Below are positions 1 to 8,975 of a stretch of 64,000 nt of DNA, piece by piece (the first letter of the stretch is position 1; every line of letters begins with the position of its first letter). Location: contig NZ_SMGK01000003.1 in the NCBI RefSeq assembly GCF_004339725.1, forward strand, positions 317,380 through 381,379, in the 5' to 3' direction. The notes beneath the pieces were generated by a model. The model saw only the letters and a list, made by a program, of their open reading frames with translations. It was not told the DNA's origin and ran no database searches. The position numbers were made by a program, and so were the translations under genes. The stretch is from Acidipila rosea (GTDB lineage: Bacteria; Acidobacteriota; Terriglobia; Terriglobales; Acidobacteriaceae).

Positions 1-1908
1 GAGTTGCAGACGGCTAAAAAGCTGCTGCCTGCGGATGCTTCGATTTACGCGCTGATGGCGCGTGCCTATGCGAATCTGCAGGATCGCGAGCAAGCGCTCG
101 AAAACATTCGACTCGCGGAGGAGTATGCGGGACGGAAGTCCAGCTCTCCAACGGATACGGCCTCGCAGCGAGGCGCCATCAGCGATATTTACGTTTCCAC
201 GGGTGAGGCGCTGAGTACGCTGGGCGATCAGAAAGGGGCGATGGAGCGATTCAGCAAGGCGCTAACTGCGCCGGATAGCAACCGTATGGGGGTACGACTT
301 GCCATTGCCGGGTTGATGGCAGAGCAAGGTCACTCCGCCGATGCGGAGCGGCAGATCGCTCTGGCGCAGATGGAAGTTGAGGCCGGAGATACTGCGGCGC
401 CGACCGGTGACCAGTACATCGAAGCAGCGAACATTTTCCAGCAGATACACGAATACCAACTGTCGCAAACTTACCTGCAGCGCGCGAAGGCCGCGGGTGC
501 TTCAGACATAGGCGTGCGTGTGGCTCTGGCCAATAGCTACCTTGCTCTGGGTCAGACGTCGCGAGCCTCAGAGGAACTGGCGGCTGTGAGCCAGACGGAG
601 AATAAGGGATCGAACTACCAGTATCTGCTCGCCGAAGCGGCGGTATATCAGCAACAGCATCGCGGTACGCAGGCGCTTTCCACCTTCGCCGCAGCGGCCA
701 GCGCCTCGGGCGAAGACCAGACGGCAGAGCAGGATATGCTGCAGGCAGGCGCCAGTGAGGGATACAGAATCAATCCCACGGTGAGCATTCTTTCGAATCT
801 GACGTCGCAGCCGCTCTTCGAGGACAGCACGGTCTATGTTCTGGACGCAAAGACATTCGGCAGGAATCCTGCGGCTTCCGGTCCGACCATCAATACGGCT
901 GAACTTCCACTTCCGCGCTACACCATCGAAACGGATTGGACGAATGCCTATCATCTGCATCTGGGCTCGTTGCCGACCACGGGTGGTTTCTTCCAGCTGA
1001 GGAATGCTCGCGGACTTATCTCCGTTCCTGCAACCGCTGTAAGCGGACCCGGCGGAGTGGTGACGGGGGGAATCGTGAAGCGCAACACCACCGACTACAC
1101 GATGAACTATGGTGTGGACCCCACGGTTCACCTGGGCGGCAATGTGGTGACGTTCAATGCCGGAGTGCAGGGAACGATTCGTCGTGATTCGATTTCGCCG
1201 CAGCAGATGAATCAGAATCTGTTCCGCGTTTTCACCTACATGACCACCAGTTCTTTTTTCAATGCGGTTTCGATGGATGGCTTTTTCGCCCGCGAGATCG
1301 GACCCTTTACTGAACTTCCTATCAACGAGCGCGCTCTCATTGGAGGCATCGACTTCCGTGTCGGATCTCCGTGGGGAAAGACAGCGCTGGTGACGGGCTG
1401 GGGTTCCAACGACCAGGTGTTCACGTCGAAGACACTGGGAAATACGGAGAACTATTACACGTCCACCTATATCGGGCTCACACACCGCTTCGGCACGCGC
1501 CTCAACGCCGAGGTGATCGCAGAGGATCTGCGTACGTGGCGAGTCGTGCCGTATGTCACGCTCCCTGCACCAGGCCTTCCAGCGGCGCCTCCCATTATCC
1601 ATTCCGGAATTTCGCAAGGCCTGCGGCCAGCCGCAACGATTGACTTCTCGCCAACGCGAAATCTGGACATCCAGGCTACCTCCGCTTACGAGAGAGCTCA
1701 GGGCTTTCATGTCTATGACATGACGCAGAATGGATTCGCAGTTTCCTACACCCGACCTTTCGGTCGCACTTTTAACGATGAGACAGGTGAGGTTCACCTG
1801 AAATATCCGATCCGTATTTCAGCGGGCGTCCAAGAGGAAACTTTTCCCAATTTTGCGTACGGGCGAAACCAGGTGTTTCGACCCTATGTCAGCATCAATA
1901 TTTTTTAA
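1..1908 (+). CDS. TPR / beta-barrel outer-membrane protein, 5' truncated by the window (BcsC-like architecture)
   Basis: The reading frame is already open at the first base, so the true start lies upstream; the first in-frame start-like codon in the window (TTG at 4) is probably not the start. The first ~240 residues are helical TPR-type repeats rich in Ala/Glu/Gln (for example ALMARAYANL and ALANSYLALG). From about residue 260 the protein changes to alternating hydrophobic/polar strands rich in Gly, Thr, Tyr and Asn and ends in a terminal Phe (FRPYVSINIF), as outer-membrane beta-barrels do. TPR plus C-terminal barrel is the layout of BcsC/AlgK-AlgE-type polysaccharide exporters. A glycosyltransferase follows after 11 bp, which fits an exopolysaccharide locus. 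The export role is inferred; the TPR-barrel layout is what is seen. Confidence 0.7.
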   Translation, partial: ELQTAKKLLPADASIYALMARAYANLQDREQALENIRLAEEYAGRKSSSPTDTASQRGAISDIYVSTGEALSTLGDQKGAMERFSKALTAPDSNRMGVRLAIAGLMAEQGHSADAERQIALAQMEVEAGDTAAPTGDQYIEAANIFQQIHEYQLSQTYLQRAKAAGASDIGVRVALANSYLALGQTSRASEELAAVSQTENKGSNYQYLLAEAAVYQQQHRGTQALSTFAAAASASGEDQTAEQDMLQAGASEGYRINPTVSILSNLTSQPLFEDSTVYVLDAKTFGRNPAASGPTINTAELPLPRYTIETDWTNAYHLHLGSLPTTGGFFQLRNARGLISVPATAVSGPGGVVTGGIVKRNTTDYTMNYGVDPTVHLGGNVVTFNAGVQGTIRRDSISPQQMNQNLFRVFTYMTTSSFFNAVSMDGFFAREIGPFTELPINERALIGGIDFRVGSPWGKTALVTGWGSNDQVFTSKTLGNTENYYTSTYIGLTHRFGTRLNAEVIAEDLRTWRVVPYVTLPAPGLPAAPPIIHSGISQGLRPAATIDFSPTRNLDIQATSAYERAQGFHVYDMTQNGFAVSYTRPFGRTFNDETGEVHLKYPIRISAGVQEETFPNFAYGRNQVFRPYVSINIF

Positions 1909-1919
1909 GGCGGGGCAAG

Positions 1920-3404
1920 ATGAAGATTTGTCTGGTGGCGGCGTTTCCTCCCAGTAAGAGGCAGTTGAATGAATACTCGTTCCACATTGCCCGCGAAATT
2001 CAACGGCACAAGGATGTTGAGCTGATCATCCTGGCCGATGAGCTGGAAGAGTATGAATTCGCCGTGGAGATGGAGGAGGACGATCCTTCTAAGAAGAAGC
2101 GGCTGGCGGAATTGCCGGGTTTCAATGTAGTTCGCTGCTGGAAATTCGGGAGCCTCACGACTCCAATGCGGCTGCTCAACACGATCCGCCGGTTGAATCC
2201 TGACGTGGTGTGGTTCAACCTGGTGTTCTCCAGCTTCGGAGCGCCCAGCAGCCCTTTCGCCGCCTTTGCAGGCTTATCCGTGCCAGCGCTCACGCGGGCT
2301 GCAGGGTTTTATACGCACATTACGCTGCACCATATTGTGGAGCATGTGGATCTCGCGGGTACAGGAGTGCGTCGCGAGAAGATCTATCGCATAGGCACCA
2401 ATCTGGCTACGCGTGCGCTTCTCAAGGCTCACTCTGTATCGGTGCTGCTCTCGGCCTATCGACGCACGCTGATGTCAAAATACTCGGCGCAGAACATCCT
2501 GGTAGGCACCCACGGTACCTTCACCACGATTCCGAGCAGGCCTGACTTCACCAAGCGCGGCAATCCTGAGCTCCGCATCCTGGCGTTTGGAAACTGGGGT
2601 ACTTATAAGCGTCTAGAAACGCTGATGGAGGCGTTCCCTGCGGTATTGAAAAACATCCCGAATGCACGGCTGATTGTTGCCGGCGGAAATCACCCGGCGG
2701 CGGCAGGCTACTGGGAGTCGGTCAGGGATGCACAGCCGGCGGGGCTGCCAATTGAGTTTCGTGGCTACATTCATCAAAAGGACGTTCCGGAGCTTTTCCG
2801 GACGAGTTCTGTTCTCGTGATGCCGTACGACTCATCGACTGGTTCGAGTGGCCCTGCACACCAGGCATGTGAATACGGAGTTCCGATCGTTTGTGCCGAC
2901 ATTCCGGACTTCCGATGTATGGCCACAGATGATGACATGGCCATCAATTTCTATAAGGTCGGAGATGCTAAGGAGCTTGCAGAGAAGCTCACCGATCTCC
3001 TTCGGTCCCCTGACCTCCAGCGGGAAATGTCAGAGCATAACTACGAGGCCGGAGTGCAGATGATGATGGCCACCGTAGCGCGCAACTATCTGCGCTGGTT
3101 TGAACTCCATAAGTTCAAGCGCACCATGGCCGAGGGAGAAGCGCTTGCCCAGCGCCAGCAGCGTGGAATGCGCTCCTGGTTCTCCCGGGCCGGTAAAGTA
3201 TCTTCGGGCTGGACTTTGGACGCAGATTTGCTACCGCATAATCCGGATGGCAATGCCGTTGGTGAGGAAGTCGACCCTACCCAGCCGGAACCTCCGCCCG
3301 CTCGCCTGACTAGCAAGTCATCCTCTTTGCGCAAGCCCTGCGCCGAGCACGGGAAGGCAGAGAAGGACGGGTATGACGCAACGGGGTTAGAGAGCGCTGG
3401 ATAG
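1920..3404 (+). CDS. GT4-type glycosyltransferase, 494 aa
   Basis: Family 1/GT4 glycosyltransferase with a GT-B fold, probably transferring a sugar from a nucleotide-sugar donor to a cell-surface glycan in the cytoplasm. The N-terminal Rossmann half starts MKICLVAAFPPSKRQLNEYS. The C-terminal half shows RILAFGNWGTYKRLETLMEA (start of the donor domain, about residue 218) and the donor-binding region PYDSSTGSSGPAHQACEYGV (about 302-321), followed by VPIVCADIPDF. Residues from about 400 on form a charged, low-complexity tail that may be disordered. The ATG at 1920 follows a GGCGGGGC ribosome binding site. It lies 11 bp after the barrel protein, so the two are probably co-transcribed. Acceptor and sugar cannot be read from the sequence. 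Confidence 0.85.
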   Translation: MKICLVAAFPPSKRQLNEYSFHIAREIQRHKDVELIILADELEEYEFAVEMEEDDPSKKKRLAELPGFNVVRCWKFGSLTTPMRLLNTIRRLNPDVVWFNLVFSSFGAPSSPFAAFAGLSVPALTRAAGFYTHITLHHIVEHVDLAGTGVRREKIYRIGTNLATRALLKAHSVSVLLSAYRRTLMSKYSAQNILVGTHGTFTTIPSRPDFTKRGNPELRILAFGNWGTYKRLETLMEAFPAVLKNIPNARLIVAGGNHPAAAGYWESVRDAQPAGLPIEFRGYIHQKDVPELFRTSSVLVMPYDSSTGSSGPAHQACEYGVPIVCADIPDFRCMATDDDMAINFYKVGDAKELAEKLTDLLRSPDLQREMSEHNYEAGVQMMMATVARNYLRWFELHKFKRTMAEGEALAQRQQRGMRSWFSRAGKVSSGWTLDADLLPHNPDGNAVGEEVDPTQPEPPPARLTSKSSSLRKPCAEHGKAEKDGYDATGLESAG

Positions 3405-3493
3405 GCAAATTGTTGGATATCTGTTGGAAAAGAAAAACCAATTCACCGGACGCACGGCAATCATGTCCGACAACGACTGGAAGGAAGATCAAG

Positions 3494-6400
3494 ATGTTTT
3501 CGTTGCTTGTTGACAGATTAAGTTCGCGTATATCCGGGGCGGTGGCGCTTTTCGCCTGCCTGCCGGTGCTTCTGGTATTTGCCGGATGCGGAGTCTCGCC
3601 TCATCCGACGCCGCCGCCCACGCCTGGTCCAACGCCGACGGTCACGATCGCAGCCAGTCCTGCCGCCATTACCGTAGGGGCATCTTCGTCGTTGACGATT
3701 TCGGCGACCAATGCCACGGGTGTTACGGTGACGGGAACCGATGGCAGCAGCTACACGCTGCAGCCGACGGGAGGAACGCAGGCCGTTACCCCTACCGCGA
3801 CGGTTACCTACACTGCGACGGCGACAGGAGCTGGCGGTAAGGCAACCGCAACGACAACTGTCACGGTGAATCCGGCTCCCGCAGCGGCTCCGACCGTGAG
3901 CATTACGGCAACGCCCTCATCGGTGGTTTTGGGGACTTCCTCCGTGCTAAACGTGATCACGGGGAACGCGACCCAGGTCACGGTGACGGGCAGTGACGGC
4001 AGCAGCTATACGCTGCAGCCGACCGGCGGAACCCAGGCGGTAACTCCGACGGCGACCACGACCTATAAGGCGACCGCGACGGGAGCGGGTGGAACCGCAT
4101 CAGCCACGGTGACTGTTACGGTGACCGCACCCCCGGTAGGGCCGCCCGCGCCGACCGTTACGATCAATGCAAATCCCACTTCGATTACTGCAGACACTTC
4201 GTCGCTGCTCACCGTAGTTGCGACGAATGCAACCCAGGTGACGGTGACGGGCAGCGACGGCAAAACCTATACTCTTGCGGCGAATGGCGGGACGCAGGCA
4301 GTCAGTCCACCCGCAGCGAGAACGACGACTACGACCTACACGTACACCGCCACGGCGATCGGTCCAGGTGGAACGGTTACGGCAACGGCCACCGTGAAGG
4401 TGACTCCGAACCCGCCGCCGACGGTCACGATCAGCGCCAGCCCCTCTTCGATCGTCGCGGGCAATTCGTCCACGCTGACGGTTGCTACCTCCTACGCAAC
4501 ACAGGTGACGATCACCGGGAATGACGGTACTAATTACGTTCTGCCTTCGAGCAGTGGAAGCTATACAGTCAAGCCGACTGCAACGACGACCTATACTGCC
4601 ACGGCCACTGGGCCGGGTGGCACCACCGCCGCAAATGTGAATGTGACGGTGACCCCGAATCCGCCACCTACGGTCAGCATTACTGCGAATCCAACCTCGA
4701 TAATTGCGGGGAATTCTTCCACGCTGGCAGTGACTGCGACGGATGCGACGCAGGTTACGGTCGCGGGAACCGATGGCAGCAGCAAAACACTTGCGTCCAC
4801 CGGCGGCAGTCTGACGGTGAGCCCGACCTCATCGACGGGATACACAGCCACCGCCAACGGCCCGGGCGGAAATGTTACGGCAACTGTCACCGTGGATGTG
4901 CAGCCTCCGGGCAGCATTCAGTCTGTGAATCATGTGATCTTCATGCTGCAGGAAAACCATACCTTCGATAACTACTTCGGCATGCTGAATCCCTATCGCC
5001 AAAAGAATGGCTGGAATATCGGCGCGGACGGAAAGACCTATAACGTGGATGGAATCGACGACAAGCTGACCACGATCAGCAATGACAGCGATGAAGGCAC
5101 AGCCTATTCACTTTTCAAATTCACCAGCAGTTGCATTGATGATGAGACCTCGTCCTGGCTGGAGAGCTACGGCGATGTCAATCGCTATGACTTCAGCACT
5201 ACCCGTCAGATCAAGATGGACGGCTTTGTGCACACTGCTGAGAACTACGCGAAAAACTGTTTGGCTGGATACACCAAATGCGCGGGTACAATCAACGGCA
5301 CTCCTCCCACGGGCAGGCGAGCTATGGGGTATTACGACGAGAATTTCCTCAACTACTACTACTACATGGCATCGCAGTTCGCGGTTTCTGATCGCTGGTT
5401 TTCGCCGATCTCCAGCAAGAGTATCGATAACCGGATTGCTGCCTTTACCGGAGGAACAACGCAAGGCCTGGTCTTCGATCCGGGCAATGATGACGGTCTA
5501 AAATCACAGCTCGATATCCCGACTATCTTTCAGGAGCTGGATCAGGCGAAGGTGTCGTGGAAGATTTATTACACGGTTACGCAGGGCGCATGTCTGGATG
5601 AGTCCACTTGCGGAGGCGGGCCAGCGGCTGCTTATCCCGCAACGAACTTCTCGAGCTTGAGCTACTCCTATCAGTATTTGTATATCCCACCATCGGGAAC
5701 GGCATGTGCTGCGCCTACGCAGCCCTCGAGTGTCGTGGGCGATAGCACGAATTCCTTCTGCATCGATCCGGACCACATCGCACCCCTGGCTCAATACTAC
5801 AAGGATCTGCAGAACGGTACGCTGCCGAGCTTTGCCTTCATTGAAGCGGGATATGGCATCAATGACGAGCACCCTGGATCCGGCCAGTCGATCCTTGCGG
5901 GGCAGGCACAAGTGGCAAAAGTGGTGAACGCGTTTATGTCCAGTTCGGCGTGGAAAGATTCGGTCTTCTTTCTTTCCTACGATGAAGGTGGCGGTCCCTA
6001 TGACCATGTGCCGCCGGTGCCGAACCACTCGAACGACTATACGGACGCGACTGTTGGCAGCGTGTCAGCATCACAAATTCCGGATATCTCTACGATCGCT
6101 GTGAATCCGGACAGTTATAACCCATGCCTGCCGCCAACGCCAGGGACTCCAACTGTGCATTGCGATCTGGTCGCCCCCAATGATCCGGGATCCACTCCAA
6201 CGGATGCTGCGGCTAATCCGAGTAATCTGCCTTCTGGTAGAGGATTTTCTGCACAGCTTGGGTTCAGGTTGCCCAACATGATCATCTCTCCCTTCACGCG
6301 AAAGCACTATGTTTCGCATGCTCCGATGGATCATACGGCGGTCCTCAAGTTCGTTGAGAATCGCTTCATTGGCCCTTCGGCGCACCTGACGGCCAGAGAT

Positions 6401-6523
6401 GCTGTGCAGCCGGATCTGCTGAACATCTTCGACTTCACTAATGTTCCGTGGGCTACGCCGCCTACGCCGCCGATTCCTGTCTCAGATCCATCCTCCTGCA
6501 CTCCTGCGAACTACGGGCCGTAG
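3494..6523 (+). CDS. Lipoprotein with five Ig-like repeats and a phosphoesterase (phospholipase C / acid phosphatase AcpA-type) domain
   Basis: The start is placed at ATG 3494 (preceded by AAGGAAG) rather than at an upstream start, because it gives a clean lipoprotein signal peptide ending in the lipobox VFAGC. Residues ~48-473 are five tandem beta-sandwich repeats of about 85 residues, each starting PTVTI or PTVSI and ending in a T/V-rich strand. Residues ~478-1009 are a phosphoesterase-family domain (PF04185 type): IFMLQENHTFDNYFG near its start, FLSYDEGGGPYDHVPP near residue 825 and HYVSHAPMDHTAVLKFVENR near the end, which are the expected metal/phosphate-binding segments. The family hydrolyses phosphodiesters or phosphomonoesters outside the cytoplasm. 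The domain probably faces the periplasm or cell surface on an Ig stalk. Substrate unknown. A strong terminator follows at 6624. Confidence 0.85.
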   Translation: MFSLLVDRLSSRISGAVALFACLPVLLVFAGCGVSPHPTPPPTPGPTPTVTIAASPAAITVGASSSLTISATNATGVTVTGTDGSSYTLQPTGGTQAVTPTATVTYTATATGAGGKATATTTVTVNPAPAAAPTVSITATPSSVVLGTSSVLNVITGNATQVTVTGSDGSSYTLQPTGGTQAVTPTATTTYKATATGAGGTASATVTVTVTAPPVGPPAPTVTINANPTSITADTSSLLTVVATNATQVTVTGSDGKTYTLAANGGTQAVSPPAARTTTTTYTYTATAIGPGGTVTATATVKVTPNPPPTVTISASPSSIVAGNSSTLTVATSYATQVTITGNDGTNYVLPSSSGSYTVKPTATTTYTATATGPGGTTAANVNVTVTPNPPPTVSITANPTSIIAGNSSTLAVTATDATQVTVAGTDGSSKTLASTGGSLTVSPTSSTGYTATANGPGGNVTATVTVDVQPPGSIQSVNHVIFMLQENHTFDNYFGMLNPYRQKNGWNIGADGKTYNVDGIDDKLTTISNDSDEGTAYSLFKFTSSCIDDETSSWLESYGDVNRYDFSTTRQIKMDGFVHTAENYAKNCLAGYTKCAGTINGTPPTGRRAMGYYDENFLNYYYYMASQFAVSDRWFSPISSKSIDNRIAAFTGGTTQGLVFDPGNDDGLKSQLDIPTIFQELDQAKVSWKIYYTVTQGACLDESTCGGGPAAAYPATNFSSLSYSYQYLYIPPSGTACAAPTQPSSVVGDSTNSFCIDPDHIAPLAQYYKDLQNGTLPSFAFIEAGYGINDEHPGSGQSILAGQAQVAKVVNAFMSSSAWKDSVFFLSYDEGGGPYDHVPPVPNHSNDYTDATVGSVSASQIPDISTIAVNPDSYNPCLPPTPGTPTVHCDLVAPNDPGSTPTDAAANPSNLPSGRGFSAQLGFRLPNMIISPFTRKHYVSHAPMDHTAVLKFVENRFIGPSAHLTARDAVQPDLLNIFDFTNVPWATPPTPPIPVSDPSSCTPANYGP
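3635..4913 (+). repeat. Five tandem ~255 bp repeats encoding Ig-like domains
   Basis: Repeat units begin at about 3635, 3890, 4151, 4418 and 4667 (83-89 codons each). Each encodes PTV[TS]I, then a [GN]xSSxL strand, ATQVTV-like and GSDG-like turns, and TYTATATGPGG. Units 1 and 2 share the stretch YTLQPTGGTQAVTPTAT, which points to recent duplication. Confidence 0.85.
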
Positions 6524-6623
6524 GAGGATGAGGGGATGGAGGGGGACTTTGTAGCTGGGTTGGTTTGAAGCGTGGTCGAGAGTGGTGTTCTGATTCTCGC
6601 TTGCGGGAAGAGTAGAGATACTT

Positions 6624-6671
6624 AAGAGGAGCAGTTCGCCGAAGGACGGCGTTCTGCTCCTCTTTGTTTTT
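6624..6671 (+). terminator. Rho-independent terminator after the phosphoesterase lipoprotein
   Basis: Perfect 11 bp stem AAGAGGAGCAG (6624-6634) / CTGCTCCTCTT (6654-6664), with an inner CGCC/GGCG pairing in the loop and a following TGTTTTT tract. Confidence 0.85.
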
Positions 6672-6746
6672 GGGACTATTCCACGAAGCACAGCAAGAGG
6701 GAGTGGTTTGCCGTTGAACAAAACAGGCCGCGATTGCTGAAGCTTC

Positions 6747-7595
6747 CTACTCGAGAGTGATGTCGCTCGCCACGTACCGTGATCCATCGAAGCTTGTGGT
6801 CACCTTCACGTGGGATCCCTGATGAAGCTTGGAACTGACGGGAAACCTGGAAGGATCGAACGAGACCTGATAGCTCTGGCTGTCTGTGGGATCTACCAGC
6901 ACCAATCGCCCGGTATGCGTATCAAGAAACGATATGTTGCCACTGAAGATGAAGGTGGCGCCCGGAACAGCCAGGATATTTACGTGGGTAGCTATGCCCT
7001 TTCCTTTGCTGCCGGACTCAAAGGTTACGTCGACCAGGGAGCCGTGCGCGAGATCAGATACTCCGCCCTGCTGCGCGGCGAAGCCATTCTGACCGATACG
7101 GACGACGGGCGTGCCTGCGGGCACGCGGAGGGTGATAGGTTCCTGCGACTGGGCCGCGCGGACTGTCAACTCAGTGGTCTGCGGGTTATAGCTGAGAACC
7201 TGTCCCTGACACTCGCCTTGAGGAAGGTGTGACAGCATGTGGATTCTCAGCGCGAAGACCTTGGTGCCATCGAGTGTGGTCTCAACGGATGCATGATTGT
7301 CCGCGTGCAAATTCCGCACGGGGATGCGCGTCCCGTTGCGATAGATCTGCGTGCGCTCATCATAGAGGACCTTGATGGACCCGCCGCCGAAGACCTGTAA
7401 TGTAAATTGATCGCGCACCGGATCGACATTGCGAATCTCACCACCGATCACAGTGCTTTTGCCGGGAGGCAGTGGCGGGAGGGCTGCCGGAGCACTTGCT
7501 GAAGGGAGTGGCGCCTGCTCAGGCGTTTGTGCCTGAAGCGAAGATGGGGTTACCGCCACGATGCTGAGCATGACAACCGGAAATAGACGGACCAT
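6747..7595 (-). CDS. Secreted DUF5666-like beta-barrel/OB-type repeat protein, 282 aa
   Basis: The signal peptide is MVRLFPVVMLSIVAVTPSSLQAQ, followed by a Pro/Ala-rich linker. The mature part holds about three beta-rich modules of the kind seen in DUF5666 proteins: GGEIRNVDPVRDQFTLQVFG (about 51-70) with a following VLYDERTQIYRNG; GQVLSYNPQTTELTVRAAQ; and GNISFLDTHTGRLVLVDP followed by a closing DGSRYVASDITLE. These modules often act as small OB-like domains of unknown ligand. No catalytic residues are evident. It is convergent with the phosphoesterase gene, separated by the terminator at 6624. There is no clear ribosome binding site; a TAAGAT hexamer lies 6 nt upstream of the ATG (see finding on leaderless genes). 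Function unknown. Confidence 0.7.
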   Translation of the reverse strand: MVRLFPVVMLSIVAVTPSSLQAQTPEQAPLPSASAPAALPPLPPGKSTVIGGEIRNVDPVRDQFTLQVFGGGSIKVLYDERTQIYRNGTRIPVRNLHADNHASVETTLDGTKVFALRIHMLSHLPQGECQGQVLSYNPQTTELTVRAAQSQEPITLRVPAGTPVVRIGQNGFAAQQGGVSDLAHGSLVDVTFESGSKGKGIATHVNILAVPGATFIFSGNISFLDTHTGRLVLVDPTDSQSYQVSFDPSRFPVSSKLHQGSHVKVTTSFDGSRYVASDITLE

Positions 7596-7601
7596 TCTGT
7601 C

Positions 7602-7607
7602 ATCTTA
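7602..7607 (-). promoter_or_regulatory. Candidate leaderless -10 element of the DUF5666-like gene
   Basis: Reads TAAGAT on the minus strand, with 6 nt to the ATG at 7595. No Shine-Dalgarno is present between it and the start, and no convincing -35 was found. Confidence 0.35.
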
Positions 7608-7763
7608 CGGTATATCATTAGTACAATCTGGCCAAATTGTGAGACAACAACCTCGCTGGCCGCGTATCAATCCTCTAAAGGCGCAGCAAGCGGGCAACAC
7701 TTCGGACCGGTCAGCATCAAAGTTTATGCTCGGATAGCTTACCTCCGCAGATGTGTTGGGAAG

Positions 7764-8945
7764 GTGATTTTGCTTCAAACTTCTGTCAAACGTATTCGGT
7801 TCGTCTCAGTGCTCGGGCTCGTCATTTGCGCGGGCTCTTCGATAGCAACAGCGCGAGACCTCAGGATTACGATACCGCAACGCAGTCACCTCACCCCGGT
7901 GCAGCGCCTCAACCGTGATGGCGTTACGGCAGTACAGAAGCATCAATACGAAAAGGCAGAAGCCCTTTTTTACAAAGCTTACCTCTACGATCCCGCCGAT
8001 CCATTTACGCTGAATAACCTCGGCTATATTTCTGAGCTGCAAGGCCAGTTGGATCGAGCGGAGAAGTTTTACAAGCTCGCATCAGAGCAGAGCTGCGGCG
8101 CCATCATTGATCGCAGCAGCACTAAGCAGCTGGTGGGCCACCCGATGATGTACGCGTTTGGCACACTGAAGAACACCCCCATGCGTCTGAACCGCATGAA
8201 CGTGCTGGGAGTTGAACTGCTGTCGCAGGGACAGGGCTTCGAGGCCGAATCGCTGCTGAAGCAGGCGCTTGTCCTCGATCCGCAGAATCCCTTCACTCTG
8301 AATAATCTCGGAGTTGCAGCAGAAGCGACAGGAGATCTCGAGAGCGCACTGAAGTACTACGACCAGGCTGCTGCTTCCCATTCGACTGAGCCCATCGTTG
8401 TAACGCTGAAGCGTTCGTGGAGAGGGAAACCAATCAGCCAGATGGCGGAGACCAGCGCGCAGGATTTGCGGAAGAGGATGCGCCACATGGATATGACGCA
8501 GGAGCGCGCCTCCATGCTGGCGATGCGTGGAGTATCCGCGACGAACCGCAATGACTGGAGTGCAGCACGGCAGGATTTTCTCGAGGCGTACTCTCTTGAC
8601 CCGAACAGTGCTTTCGCTCTGAACAATCTTGGATATGTCTCAGAGAAGGAAGGCGACCTGGAGAGTGCGAAGTACTACTATGCAAAAGCCCGTAAAGCGG
8701 GGGATGCGAGTGCGCGCATCGGCATGGCGACTCAATCTTCAGCGCAGGGGCAGCACCTCGACGCCATCGCAGGCGAAAGCGATCAGAAGGTGAATCAGGA
8801 ACTCGTCGCGTACGGTCAGAATCGTCGGCGGGAGACGGGCCCGATCGAACTGACGCCCAGGAATGGAAGTATGGATACTCCAGAGGCATCTCCTAAGAAG
8901 CCTTCCCCAGATACTCCTTCGTCTGACTCTTCTTCCCCCCAGTAG
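7764..8945 (+). CDS. Secreted TPR protein with a triplicated repeat unit, 393 aa
   Basis: A signal peptide (VSVLGLVICAGSSIATA) precedes three copies of a two-TPR unit. The most conserved seven residues are FTLNNLG at about 81, FTLNNLG at 177 and FALNNLG at 284, each followed by an [EA]xxGxLxxAxxYY helix pair. A Pro/Ser-rich disordered tail ends the protein. The GTG at 7764 is abutted by GGGAAGG; TTG at 7770 has better spacing (5 nt) from it and may be the real start. It is followed closely (30 bp) by a nucleotidyltransferase gene. TPR arrays scaffold protein complexes; the partner is unknown. Confidence 0.75.
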   Translation: MILLQTSVKRIRFVSVLGLVICAGSSIATARDLRITIPQRSHLTPVQRLNRDGVTAVQKHQYEKAEALFYKAYLYDPADPFTLNNLGYISELQGQLDRAEKFYKLASEQSCGAIIDRSSTKQLVGHPMMYAFGTLKNTPMRLNRMNVLGVELLSQGQGFEAESLLKQALVLDPQNPFTLNNLGVAAEATGDLESALKYYDQAAASHSTEPIVVTLKRSWRGKPISQMAETSAQDLRKRMRHMDMTQERASMLAMRGVSATNRNDWSAARQDFLEAYSLDPNSAFALNNLGYVSEKEGDLESAKYYYAKARKAGDASARIGMATQSSAQGQHLDAIAGESDQKVNQELVAYGQNRRRETGPIELTPRNGSMDTPEASPKKPSPDTPSSDSSSPQ

Positions 8946-8975
8946 TTCTCTGCAATCACCCCAAGGGATTCCTCT

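Noticed and set aside
568..1797. Long open frame on the minus strand (409 codons) opposite the barrel protein
   Set aside because: Codon-bias shadow: rich in Arg/His/Cys with no motif, antisense to a clear TPR/barrel gene.
3635..4913. Tandem repeats considered as a CRISPR or satellite
   Set aside because: Units are coding, ~255 bp long, adjacent without spacers and encode Ig-like domains.
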